Assembly (NCBI GenBank): GCA_017744915.1
Contig: JAGIAH010000013.1
Span: forward strand, 48,309-112,308
DNA length: 64,000 bases
Direction of reading: 5' to 3'
From: Agrobacterium tumefaciens
GTDB taxonomy: Bacteria > Pseudomonadota > Alphaproteobacteria > Rhizobiales > Rhizobiaceae
Shown: positions 1 to 8,427 of the stretch, piece after piece
Numbering within the stretch: the first letter of the stretch is position 1
How the letters are laid out: each line of letters opens with the position of its first letter
Notes under the pieces: generated by a model
The model's input: the letters and a program-made list of their open reading frames with translations, nothing else
The model's database searches: none
Told to the model about the DNA's origin: nothing
Position numbers and translations under genes: made by a program

Positions 1-1271
1 TGAGGGGTGAGCCATGGTAGCCCCTGTTTGTTACCGGCAAGAAGGGCACCGTCTAGGATGACTTTCTTCGCCTGCTGTGCTTGCGCTTTCGCGCCTGCTT
101 TCAACAATGCGTTGCTCTTGGCCTGCTTTGCGGTGAAGTCCTGCTGCTCAAGGCCTCGCCGTTCAGCTTCAGTAATGGCACCCTTGTTATCGGGGTTATC
201 CCAGAACTCTTGCAGCCTATCTTTGTCGAGATTTCCGTTCTCAGCCTGCATCCAGAAGTCTTGCTTGGCGTAGGTGGTTTCACGGTCGCGGATTTTTCCA
301 TACAGGTCATCGGCGGCGGCTAGAAGCTTGGCGACATCGGGACCAAGTGCAGCGCTGTCGAGCAGCGTTCCAATCTTCGTGCCGTCCGACCCCGTGCGGT
401 CCTGCGTTGCGATTTCCTTGATGACTTCCAGATAACGCTTTGCGTTTCCGGGTTCGCGCTCCATGCCCATTGTGAGGGACTGCATGACGCCGACCATCGC
501 CTTGTCTTGGTCCTTGTAGTCCACAAAGAGAAGGTCTTTGTTGGCATCATAGGACTGGCGCAAGGCGGTGGCGATAGCGGATGGATCATTACCAGCGGCG
601 ATGCCCGCCTTCACGGTGCCCAGCCAAGAGCCGTGAACGGTTTCCTGAACGCGGTCTTCAGTGGCCTTGGTCTTGTAGCTTAGCTGCTGCTCTTTCAGTT
701 TCCCGGCGATGGGGCCGAAGACTGTGCTGAACTCCTGCGCGAAGAAAGGGTTGTTCGGATTTGCCTCAATGGCCTTGCGCTGGGCTTCGTTCAAGAAGGC
801 GTCAATGTCGCCGTTCTCTTTGTCGAAACCGCTCTCATACTGGGAGATAACGTTCTGCGCCACCTGCTCAGCAACCGAGCGGCCAGCATGAGATGCGATG
901 AGGCGCTGGCCCATAGTGGACTTCATGTCCGGGTCGTTCTTCATCATCTCAAGCTGCTCTTCAGCCGAACGCCCGCTGTAACGCTGAGCAAGCCGTGCCG
1001 GGAGAAGTTCATCGTCCTGTTGCTTCTCAGCCTGAGCGTACCGCTGAAGCGCCGGATTAAGGGAACCAAGAGCGTCGGCTAGGTCGGCCAAGCGGTTGTC
1101 GATCGGTGCACGCTTAGGGCGCGCATACATGTCCACCGGGGCCGCGACAGGGCGCAAGCCGGGGGTTCTGGGCGGCTGGTAATTTGTCACCACGCGGCCT
1201 GTGTTCGCCGTTGCGCCAGCACGTGCTAGAATATCATCATTACCGGAGAGGCCGGGTAGTTTGGTTGCCAT
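1..1271 (-). CDS. Phage virion/ejection-like protein, 5' part only
   Basis: The frame is open from an ATG at 1271 down to the window edge, giving 423 residues of a larger protein whose C-terminus lies outside. It is hydrophilic, rich in Ala, Gln, Lys and Asp, and has no signal peptide or membrane helix. It starts MATKLPGLSGNDD, then has a Pro-rich stretch, then long helical segments such as LADALGSLNPALQRYAQ and LAQRYSGRSAEEQ. This layout resembles internal virion (ejection) proteins of T7-like podoviruses; that is a resemblance I read by eye, not a search result. It is the last of a minus-strand set with the gene at 1282, 10 bases upstream. A tape-measure or other tail protein is the main alternative. 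Confidence 0.6.
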   Translation of the reverse strand, partial: MATKLPGLSGNDDILARAGATANTGRVVTNYQPPRTPGLRPVAAPVDMYARPKRAPIDNRLADLADALGSLNPALQRYAQAEKQQDDELLPARLAQRYSGRSAEEQLEMMKNDPDMKSTMGQRLIASHAGRSVAEQVAQNVISQYESGFDKENGDIDAFLNEAQRKAIEANPNNPFFAQEFSTVFGPIAGKLKEQQLSYKTKATEDRVQETVHGSWLGTVKAGIAAGNDPSAIATALRQSYDANKDLLFVDYKDQDKAMVGVMQSLTMGMEREPGNAKRYLEVIKEIATQDRTGSDGTKIGTLLDSAALGPDVAKLLAAADDLYGKIRDRETTYAKQDFWMQAENGNLDKDRLQEFWDNPDNKGAITEAERRGLEQQDFTAKQAKSNALLKAGAKAQAQQAKKVILDGALLAGNKQGLPWLTP

Positions 1272-1281
1272 CGTGTTTCCT

Positions 1282-1710
1282 TCAGGCGTCTAGTTCGATT
1301 TCAGATGATTTGATCAAGGACCATTCACGACCTTTCGCACCGCTGCGGCGGTCGGCCACGTAGATGTTTTTCCGGCGCAGGTTCAGCGCGCAGCCATCAA
1401 GATATCGGACGGTGAGGCCACGGAAGGGCACCGGACGGATAAGTCGGGCAATGGTCACGAGATTGCCAGTCCAGCCATTGGCGGCGGGCATATGGGCGCG
1501 CACATAGGGAAACTGACCAGCACCATCCAAGTTGAGAAACCAGTTCGGAGAAACCCCAAGGACTATGAGACGATGGAAATCGTCAGCGTTCAGGACAGCA
1601 GAGTGGCCACAACGAAGGCCGACACGAACAACTTCTGTGCCCTCATCATCGGTGAAGAGAACAATGGGGCGCTTGGCAGATGGATACTTTTCGTTCAGAG
1701 AGGTGTGCAT
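1282..1710 (-). CDS. Phage hypothetical protein, possibly a degenerate HNH fold
   Basis: This is a 142-residue protein with no signal peptide or membrane segment. Around residues 85-120 it reads IARLIRPVPFRGLTVRYLDG and then CALNLRRKNIYVADRR. The spacing recalls the core of phage HNH homing endonucleases (His, Asn-Gly, then N-x-R-R-x-N-L), but the catalytic His position is Tyr here and the first Asn is missing. If it derives from that family it is probably inactive as a nuclease. The stop lies 10 bases before the virion gene at 1271, so the two are likely co-transcribed. The start at 1710 has only a weak ribosome binding site, so it is uncertain. No firm function can be given. Confidence 0.55.
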   Translation of the reverse strand: MHTSLNEKYPSAKRPIVLFTDDEGTEVVRVGLRCGHSAVLNADDFHRLIVLGVSPNWFLNLDGAGQFPYVRAHMPAANGWTGNLVTIARLIRPVPFRGLTVRYLDGCALNLRRKNIYVADRRSGAKGREWSLIKSSEIELDA

Positions 1711-1870
1711 AGAATGCCCATAGATTGACCGCTCACGGCCCCGCTGAGGGCCGCGTTAGATGGCGGTTGAGGTTTTTGATTGAGGGTGAAGGCAGGCCGT
1801 TTTTCGAACGCCTACTTTTCTATGAGTGGCGGCTAATGATGCCTCACTCCGGTCAATCCCCTGACTCTAT

Positions 1871-2218
1871 TCAGGAAACGGTCTTTTCTATCTTCCGCTG
1901 CCAAGCTGCATCGTCCAATGCCTGAAGGGACGGATATTCGCTAATGCGCTGCTGAAGAATTTCCACGAAGCACCACGTCAGTTCGAACGGGTACGTATTC
2001 GGCCACACAGCGGGAATGTCAGGCATCGGCCGCAAAGGTTGCCCGCCCTGCGCAAAGTAGCGCATGCCGTTGTCGAGGGCATACAGCATACCTTCTGCCC
2101 GTTCTCTTGGATTGCCTTCAAGGGTCTTGAGACCTAATCCACCGCGATACGCAATCAGCATCTGGAACGTTACCCACGAAGTCCAGCGGAGGACAGTCGC
2201 TAATTCCTTCCGGCTCAT
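1871..2218 (-). CDS. Hypothetical phage protein, 115 aa
   Basis: I do not recognise the family. The frame is open further upstream to 2467, but that part reads as non-coding and overlaps the gene at 2295-2525. The start at 2218 (MSRKELATVLRWTSW) has a ribosome binding site AGGTAGAC just before it. The protein is rich in Trp, Tyr and Pro, with a segment PDIPAVWPNTYPFELTWCF in the middle, and ends in a charged helix. It is soluble by eye. It sits upstream of the phage genes at 1282 and 1-1271 on the same strand, separated by 160 bases, and is probably part of the same late transcript. Confidence 0.5.
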   Translation of the reverse strand: MSRKELATVLRWTSWVTFQMLIAYRGGLGLKTLEGNPRERAEGMLYALDNGMRYFAQGGQPLRPMPDIPAVWPNTYPFELTWCFVEILQQRISEYPSLQALDDAAWQRKIEKTVS

Positions 2219-2294
2219 GTCTACCTGTGGTCTGAAAACTGGGTTCGCAGGGCGGCTGCAATACTGGTGTGCTGTCGCCGGAAATGGCAGTGAC

Positions 2295-2525
2295 CTAGAC
2301 ATGCGCGGTACCTGCGAACATTTTGCGAAAAGCGCGGATGCCGTGAAACTCAAGTACAAGGTGGACGTGCCCACACCAGAGCGCGACACCATCATATAGG
2401 AATTCAGCATCCACGAGGTAGCCGGGACGCGATGAGCTATCGTCATTCGTGCAAAACCAGAAGTCACACAGGTAGGGGATATTTCGGGAAACGGTGAGAA
2501 GGGGCGTTTTGTCGTTCGTTGACAT
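2295..2525 (-). CDS. Small hypothetical protein, 76 aa
   Basis: A short frame starting MSTNDKTPLLTVSRN, with several cysteines (YLCDFWFCTNDD, ALWCGHVHL) that could suggest metal binding or disulfides, though no known motif is complete. It lies 76 bases upstream of the 115-residue gene on the same strand and would be the first gene of the minus-strand phage group. The ribosome binding site before 2525 is poor. I could not assign a family. It may be a real phage small protein or a chance frame; the absence of any better frame here and the correct strand are the only support. Confidence 0.35.
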   Translation of the reverse strand: MSTNDKTPLLTVSRNIPYLCDFWFCTNDDSSSRPGYLVDAEFLYDGVALWCGHVHLVLEFHGIRAFRKMFAGTAHV

Positions 2526-3327
2526 GTGGAAATCTCGGTTGAAGGGGCGTTATTGCCTGCCTTAAACGACGCTCTATCTCAGCCGGAAATAGAAGTAAAT
2601 ATAATAAAAACAGTCACTTATGGGTTATTCCCGCATGTGATTAGGCACGAAAATCGACATTGTTTCTGTTATTGTGAGATTTTTGGAGCTTCTGAAAATA
2701 ATCGTCTCTGCCACAGGTTTTATAGTGCGTGTCTCGCGCGCATCGAATCTTATGTGAACAGCACGTAGATTTATCGAGTGGTACAGTCGAGGACTAGGAG
2801 CGTTAGACCCGCTGCTGAAGGTTCCGTTTAGGAGATAAAGTGCTCCACGTTTTCGAGTCATCATGGGTGATGAGCATCTTGGAGGCAACGTCGCGCATAC
2901 TCTCGACCGGCTAGCACAAGAGTGTCTAAGACCATCTGGCTGGATCACGGTACTTCACAGTCGTGATGTATATTGAGGAACGATGGTGTTCACGCTGTTT
3001 GTTTAAGCGTGGGTCATCTCGACTCTTTAAAACAGATTGATCCAACCGCTCACACGCAGAAGCAAAGCCAATTCCGCATATCCCTGTTGGGGCGATGGTA
3101 AGTTGCTCGTCGTGATACAACCTCCGTCCAACGCGTCATTATCGGTCCCTTAAAGGTGGCGCTAATCGGAACGTGATCTGTCAGCATGAGGGAGAGTCCA
3201 TAAGATCATCATGATAGAAACATCTTCAGATTTTTCACCTGAGAGAACCCTATCATTCGCCTTATCTAAATCCCTATGGTCTATTCCTATAGTGGCGGGT
3301 AATTAATTACTATCTAGTGGCGGGTAA
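2526..3327. other. Gene-poor AT-rich gap between phage genes and cargo
   Basis: This 802-base stretch is more AT-rich than the rest and has no frame I trust on either strand. A plus frame at 2526-2768 (80 aa) has no ribosome binding site or recognisable motif. The gap separates minus-strand phage genes from the plus-strand cargo and should carry divergent promoters. Its right end holds a 13-base direct repeat described separately. Confidence 0.5.
3290..3327 (+). repeat. 13-base direct repeat just before the FRG gene
   Basis: TAGTGGCGGGTAA occurs at 3290-3302 and again at 3315-3327, a 25-base period, that is about two and a half helical turns. The second copy touches the ATG of the FRG-domain gene at 3328. 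It could be an operator for autorepression, a translational control site covering the start, or a scar of a small duplication. Only the repeat itself is observed. Confidence 0.55.
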
Positions 3328-4464
3328 ATGAAGAGAGAGGACATGAAAGGTCAATGGCAGGGGGCGTTCGATGGTTACTCCACTGGGGAAGTCACTATCG
3401 AGATTGATGATCTTGGAGATCACTTTTCTGGTCGAGCGTGCGTTTTTCAAAGGGCGATTGGACAGCTTGTGTTTGTCGCGGAGTTCGACACCGTGGACAA
3501 GAAATTTGATCAGTATTTTCACTTGCCGCTTCAGATTCAGCAGGTCGCTGATACCTCGCCAGTGTCCCGCAATGACGTTGTCAAAAATTTCCCGAATATT
3601 GTTTTTCCCGATAATGTTAAGCTAACTCTGAAGTTAATCGGCTCTGGTCTAAAAGTGAATGCGATCACATCCTTCGGCACGGAGGAAGTTGGAACGTTGA
3701 CAGCAGTCCTAACAAAAGGATCAGCGGATAAAAAAAGCAAACTTGTTCCCGACAAAAAAGTGAAATCTTGGGAGAAGTTTAAGTCGATGGTAGGAAACTT
3801 GCCGCCAAACCGGTACATATTCCGCGGGCAATCTGTCTTAAATCGTTTACGCACATCGTTTCATCGGACGAATAGACGAAATCTACATAAGCTCCAAAGT
3901 TTTGATATACCTCAGATGCATGGTGCTCTTACGTCGCAGACGAGGCACTATTTCGATTTACGCGATAATCTTCAAAATGCCGCATTTTGGAACCTCTTGC
4001 AGCACCATGGCTATCCCACACCACTATTGGATTGGACGCATTCTCCCTACGTGGCGGCCTACTTCGCATTTCGCGAGAAGTCCCTTTCCGAAGATTTAGA
4101 AAAGCGAAAAGTTCGCGTCTTTATGTTCGACAGAGCAGAATGGCAAAGAGACTACAACCAGTTGTACGCCTTGTCTAACGTCCAGCCACACTTCTCGTTG
4201 CTGAACCCCATTGCTTTGGAGAATCCAAGAGCGTTGCCACAACAGGCTATATGCTCAATAACCACAGTGGATGATGTGGAAAGTTATTTGGACAAAAAGG
4301 GCGCCGCGAAAAGTAAGACATACTTGAAAGCATTTGATTTATCCTACACCGAGCGTACTACCGTTCTCGAAGACCTTCGCCTAATGGGCGTTACTGCTGG
4401 CGCTCTTTTCCCGGGCATTGATGGCGCGTGCGAGGAAATGCGCCTGCGGAATTTTGCAACTTGA
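3328..4464 (+). CDS. FRG-domain protein, candidate phage-defence cargo
   Basis: This 378-residue soluble protein carries an FRG domain (named for its Phe-Arg-Gly signature). The signature is seen as RYIFRGQS at about residue 162, followed some 60 residues later by LLQHHGYPTPLLDWTHSPYV, the most conserved block of the family. The first 120 residues are beta-rich and differ from the FRG core. The C-terminus (GALFPGIDGACEEMRLRN) also fits the family, so the gene looks complete. FRG proteins occur often in mobile elements and near defence genes, but their biochemical activity is not well established. The start at 3328 lies inside a direct repeat; an alternative ATG at 3343 follows AGAGAGGAC. GC content is lower than in the chromosome to the right, consistent with transfer. 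Confidence 0.85.
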   Translation: MKREDMKGQWQGAFDGYSTGEVTIEIDDLGDHFSGRACVFQRAIGQLVFVAEFDTVDKKFDQYFHLPLQIQQVADTSPVSRNDVVKNFPNIVFPDNVKLTLKLIGSGLKVNAITSFGTEEVGTLTAVLTKGSADKKSKLVPDKKVKSWEKFKSMVGNLPPNRYIFRGQSVLNRLRTSFHRTNRRNLHKLQSFDIPQMHGALTSQTRHYFDLRDNLQNAAFWNLLQHHGYPTPLLDWTHSPYVAAYFAFREKSLSEDLEKRKVRVFMFDRAEWQRDYNQLYALSNVQPHFSLLNPIALENPRALPQQAICSITTVDDVESYLDKKGAAKSKTYLKAFDLSYTERTTVLEDLRLMGVTAGALFPGIDGACEEMRLRNFAT

Positions 4465-4976
4465 ACCGAAGGAGGGTGGGACGCAGTACTTAGGCCAAGC
4501 GAACTGTTCAGCGACTTGCCAAAGGCTTCTTCGCAACAACGTGAACTGCCCCCCATTTCAACCGGACGGTCGGCAGGCTTCAAGAGAGGCATATGTCAAA
4601 CGAGTATCGACACGTTGAAATGCTGACGGGGGAGGTAGGCCGCAGGCGGTCGAAAAGCGCTTGAACGGACCTGAGACCCATATCCAATCGAGCATCTGTC
4701 TGACAGCGCTCCGGCTCATTGGTGGATGGATCGAGGATTATCATTAAGTCCTTTCCCATTCCGCGCTCAAGATGACTTCACCTCGGCGTTTCATGAGGAC
4801 TAATTCAAACAGGCCGACTTGTCGGGTGAAACGGGAGCAATCCACACACGAATGCACTTCTGTACTCGATAGCACGCGTGACGCGCAACTCTGTGCACAT
4901 ACCTCTTTTCGGCTTTCAACCTAAGGCTAATTGAGTCAACTTGAATGCATTATTCATCACAGTGAGCGGCCTCAAT
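4465..4976. other. Gap between FRG and OLD genes with a possible transposase relic
   Basis: No intact gene is visible in these 512 bases. At 4593-4664 a 23-codon frame reads MSNEYRHVEMLTGEVGRRRS and then stops; the block VEMLTGEVGRRRS resembles the N-terminus of small accessory proteins of IS66-like insertion sequences, which continue with a helix-turn-helix that is missing here. A second open stretch at 4675-4803 contains PAHWWMDRGLSLSPFPF, which I cannot place. Together they suggest insertion-sequence debris between the two cargo genes. No inverted repeats or target duplication were found. Confidence 0.35.
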
Positions 4977-7121
4977 ATGCGTCTCAACAAAATCATTCTC
5001 GAAAACGTGAAAAGCTTCAGAGAGAAAACCGAAATCGATTTTAGCCAAGACGTGAATATCTTCATTGGACCCAATGGTGGCGGCAAAAGTAATCTGATGA
5101 ACACCCTGTATTGGGTTCTCAATAGCCGGTTTTATAGTCCATATATTTTTCAAGTTCAGGGAGAAAGAGCCGTTCTTCAGGTTCAGAATTATGGTGATAG
5201 CGCGCCCGAGCCTCACTGGAGCGCCTATGACAAGCCGTCATACGTCTGGATCGAGTTTGTGGCGACAGAGGAAGACGTAGAAGGGTTGAGAGACATTTAC
5301 AGGAACAAGGATGCCCTAAAAGAAAAGTTTATCGATATGCTGTTTTGGGAGGGAAACCAGCACATCGATAAAAGTGAAGTAGTTTTAGAGTATGAAAAGG
5401 GTGTCGTGGACCCTGATGCTTACAATATGGAAGCAGGGGACAAATTTCGTTATAAGATATCGATTATTCGAGAGCGTCGATTGCAGGCAATATTGGTTGC
5501 CGTTGACGAGAATGATGCGCCAATAGAAAATGATAGAAGTAAGCTATATGATGCATATCTTCGATATTTGACGGACTCTGAGTTAAGGAAGAAGCTGAAG
5601 AATGATAAAGACGAAATAAATCTTCCATATATACTATTTCCTCCTACCCGGTCTCCACACGATCTATCTGTAAATCTCTCAGGTGGCCATAACTTCAGTA
5701 GTATGACCCAGAGTTATAGGGCGGAGTTGCATAATCTCGTTTTGTCTGGAGGTGGATCGGCGCAGATATTGTCGCAGATTGCCTCCACTGTCATAGGAGT
5801 AAAACTGCTCGAATTTGTCTATGAGGGTGGGTTAGATTACGCCATCGAAAAATTCAATAAGTCTGACGAATTTCGTGAGCTTAGCGAGCAACTTTCAGTT
5901 TTTGGCTTCAAATGGATTCTACAGTCCACGAACAAATGGGCGAACCAATTCCAAATTCTTATTGCAAAGATGCACGAGGACGGATTTTTCTCAGTTCTAC
6001 AGGCGAGTTCTGGAGAGAAGCAGCTTCTCAATTTCGTGTTCGGTCTTTCGTCTGCCAGCGTGCAGAATTCACTTATAATCATCGATGAGCCGGAGCTTAA
6101 TTTACACCCTCGATGGCAAAAGCTGTTGCTCCGATTTTTTCTCCAGGTTCAGAAAAAGCGCAATTGTCAGTTCATATTATCGACCCACTCTGCGAGCTTT
6201 TTGGACGACACCACTCTTCCCCACGTGAGAAGAATATACAGACGTGACCAGTCAAGCGCCTTAAGTTCACCTCATCAAAACAAAGATGATGGTTTCAGTT
6301 TGCTCGAGGCGGTTAAACTTCTAAATGCACAGCAAAATGAGAGAATATTTTTTACTCAAAAAGCTATTTTGGTCGAAGGCCAGAGCGACTTTGTCGTGTG
6401 GCAGAAGCTTATAAATTCTATATTGGAGGTTTTTGGCGTAGGTGAGATAATTGAGGTCATAGAAGTTCTTGGAAGTTCGAATTTCCAAAAGTATAGATCA
6501 TTTTTGAATTTGCTTGAAATTGAAAATTATATTGTGGCGGATCAAGACTATGTGACAATGATAGGTAATGACGAGGTAAGAAGGATTTTCAGCAAGTTTT
6601 TTCAAGAAAACAAGGCTTGCCAGAGCATCCTGAAGAACCACTCGTTGGATAAAATGCAATTGATATCGGCTATCGAGAACGCCGTTGAGAATGGGGATGC
6701 CGAAACGCTCAGTGCGGTCCTAGAGTACTTAAAGTGCCGACATACTAAGATCGATATGGAGCAAATTCCGGACGATGAGTTGAAGGTGTTCGATGAGTTC
6801 AGGGACGCAAAAGCGGGCGAGGGCATTTTTGTCCTGCGAAAAGGTGCCCTAGAAGCCTACTACTTATTGGATAAAGAAGCGGGCACAATCAAAAAGGATA
6901 CAGATAAGGCAATCGCTTTCGCTGGCGACAGTAAGGCTTTTGCGAGTTGGATCATCAAAGGAGCGCGCGTAGTCAAAGGAGAGGCGTTAACACAAAAAGA
7001 TAGGATAATGGCTGACGAGGCCGCTGAATTCATCAGAATTGCAATGCGGATAGTCGGTGTTGAGTCCTCGAAGGAAAACGGTGAAAAATTGTTGGATTGG
7101 GCCAAGCAGTATTCGGTGTGA
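4977..7121 (+). CDS. OLD-family ATP-dependent endonuclease (AAA ATPase plus TOPRIM)
   Basis: This protein of 714 residues joins an SMC/RecF-like ATPase to a TOPRIM nuclease. Walker A is GPNGGGKS at residues 31-38, a signature-like ASSGEKQLL precedes Walker B LIIIDEPE near residue 367, and an H-loop STHSASF follows. The TOPRIM part has VEGQSD near 465 and VADQDY near 520, supplying the acidic metal ligands, then FVLRKGALEAYY near 622, typical of the OLD class. Family members include phage P2 Old and GajA of the Gabija defence system; no UvrD-like GajB gene is adjacent. The frame is open from 4941, but 4977 (MRLNKIILEN) fits the family N-terminus. AT-rich codons suggest foreign origin. It likely acts on DNA in the cytoplasm as an anti-phage nuclease. 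Confidence 0.85.
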   Translation: MRLNKIILENVKSFREKTEIDFSQDVNIFIGPNGGGKSNLMNTLYWVLNSRFYSPYIFQVQGERAVLQVQNYGDSAPEPHWSAYDKPSYVWIEFVATEEDVEGLRDIYRNKDALKEKFIDMLFWEGNQHIDKSEVVLEYEKGVVDPDAYNMEAGDKFRYKISIIRERRLQAILVAVDENDAPIENDRSKLYDAYLRYLTDSELRKKLKNDKDEINLPYILFPPTRSPHDLSVNLSGGHNFSSMTQSYRAELHNLVLSGGGSAQILSQIASTVIGVKLLEFVYEGGLDYAIEKFNKSDEFRELSEQLSVFGFKWILQSTNKWANQFQILIAKMHEDGFFSVLQASSGEKQLLNFVFGLSSASVQNSLIIIDEPELNLHPRWQKLLLRFFLQVQKKRNCQFILSTHSASFLDDTTLPHVRRIYRRDQSSALSSPHQNKDDGFSLLEAVKLLNAQQNERIFFTQKAILVEGQSDFVVWQKLINSILEVFGVGEIIEVIEVLGSSNFQKYRSFLNLLEIENYIVADQDYVTMIGNDEVRRIFSKFFQENKACQSILKNHSLDKMQLISAIENAVENGDAETLSAVLEYLKCRHTKIDMEQIPDDELKVFDEFRDAKAGEGIFVLRKGALEAYYLLDKEAGTIKKDTDKAIAFAGDSKAFASWIIKGARVVKGEALTQKDRIMADEAAEFIRIAMRIVGVESSKENGEKLLDWAKQYSV

Positions 7122-7162
7122 GAGAACAGAGAGGGAAGAAGGTTACTAAAAATTTCTCGTGC

Positions 7163-7717
7163 TTAACTACTTGCTAAAGCGCGATAAACAGACGCTTTGC
7201 TCAGACCAGTCGCGGCCATGATCTGAGGAATAGTCATGCTCTCTCTCATCGTCTTTATCCGATAAGTCATGTCTGGCGTGTTCTTGGAGGGTCTACCAAA
7301 TCGAGTTCCATCCGCCTTGGCTTTCGCAATACCATCGGCCTGTCGCTCCGCTCGGATAGAGGTCTCAAACTCCGCGAACACAGCCAACATCTGGAGCAAT
7401 GCCCTGCCTGCTGCCGTGCTGGTATCTATCGACTGATCGAGAACCTTCAGCGCAACGCCCTCTGTCTCAAGCTCTTTGACGATGCTGAGAAGGTCCACGG
7501 CAGAGCGTGCCAATCGGTCGATGCGTGTGATGACGAGCGTGTCACCTTTGCGAAGGGCGCGGAGGCAAGCCTTCAACTCAGGTCGACCTGTGGTTAATCC
7601 TGACCGCTTTTCTTCGAACACATTCTTCGTCGCGACACCTGCTGCTGTGACCTTATCCCGCTGCACGTCAAGTGACTGACCCACCGATGATACGCGGATA
7701 TATGCAAGCTCCACCAT
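7163..7717 (-). CDS. Small serine recombinase (resolvase/invertase family)
   Basis: At 184 residues this matches the usual length of Tn3/Hin-type recombinases. The N-terminus LAYIRVSSVGQSLDVQRDKV contains the catalytic Ser of the RVS motif, ITRIDRLARSAVDLL supplies the conserved Arg residues, and FAEFETSIRAERQADGI is the long helix that leads to DNA. The C-terminus (MTIPQIMAATGLSKASVYRAL) is a helix-turn-helix. The frame is open to 8068, but 7717 has GGGAGCG upstream and is the family start. It is convergent with the OLD gene, 41 bases away. It may resolve or invert a segment of the element, or be left from a transposon; no paired crossover sites were identified. Confidence 0.88.
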   Translation of the reverse strand: MVELAYIRVSSVGQSLDVQRDKVTAAGVATKNVFEEKRSGLTTGRPELKACLRALRKGDTLVITRIDRLARSAVDLLSIVKELETEGVALKVLDQSIDTSTAAGRALLQMLAVFAEFETSIRAERQADGIAKAKADGTRFGRPSKNTPDMTYRIKTMRESMTIPQIMAATGLSKASVYRALASS

Positions 7718-7874
7718 TCTTCTCGCTCCCGTGAAATGTCTAGAGATTTTGAGAAGCGACTTATGAGACATGTTTTGAGGCGTGTCAATAAGCGGCATCA
7801 AAAGGTATACATTTTGAGACTGTGGCGTGAGCGCAGTCTTCCGGTAATGATGATGGTGAGTTTCTGGGGGCGTT

Positions 7875-8306
7875 ATGCTGAAATGGATTAGAGAGCAGCG
7901 CGTGATTTCGCGCAATATCAAACAGGCGGCATCAATCAGGGCTGACTTTGCGGCGCGGGTTCGTTCTGCCACAAACTGGAATGAACGTAACCAGTTACTT
8001 GACGAGAGAGATTTTGAAGTTTCCCAATATGAAGATGAGACCGCTTTTCTCCGGTCGCAACGCCTCATAGAAGAAGCTCAGCGCCTCTTGCTGCCGATAC
8101 CCGCACCATCCGAGGAAAGCCTGTACTGGGATCAATCTAAGGTCTTGGGCACATGGTCTCTCACAAACCACGGCCTGACCGAATTGCGCCGAAGCATCCG
8201 CTTGGAAAGACGTGAGCGCCGTGAAGGGTGGATGGCTTGGGGAGGGCTGTTGGTCAGCATTCTCAGCCTTGTCACCGCAATACTCGCGCTTATGAAGGAC
8301 TCATAG
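7875..8306 (+). CDS. Hypothetical protein with one C-terminal membrane helix
   Basis: This 143-residue protein is charged and helical over its first 110 residues (for example RNQLLDERDFEVSQYEDE, RRSIRLERRERREG) and ends in a single hydrophobic helix, WMAWGGLLVSILSLVTAILA, with only a few residues after it. It would be tail-anchored with most of the protein in the cytoplasm. GGGGGCG precedes the start. I do not recognise the family. It lies between the serine recombinase and the integrase and is transcribed away from the recombinase, sharing a 157-base divergent promoter region. Such small membrane-anchored cargo proteins can be exclusion factors or effectors, but nothing here proves that. Confidence 0.7.
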   Translation: MLKWIREQRVISRNIKQAASIRADFAARVRSATNWNERNQLLDERDFEVSQYEDETAFLRSQRLIEEAQRLLLPIPAPSEESLYWDQSKVLGTWSLTNHGLTELRRSIRLERRERREGWMAWGGLLVSILSLVTAILALMKDS

Positions 8307-8427
8307 CGCCGCCTTTTGTGGCGTTCACCATCCACCTTGAAAGGGGGCTGAGGGGGGAGTTAGCCAGTTCTTTTTTATCGATTGCCCTCTCAGATTTTTG
8401 ACAGAAATTAAAGCGGTGCCCTTGTTC

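Noticed and set aside
2526..2768. 80-residue plus-strand gene
   Set aside because: No ribosome binding site, no motif, and composition like the AT-rich gap around it.
4977..7121. Complete Gabija system
   Set aside because: The OLD-like protein fits GajA in type, but no UvrD-like helicase gene follows; the next gene is a serine recombinase.
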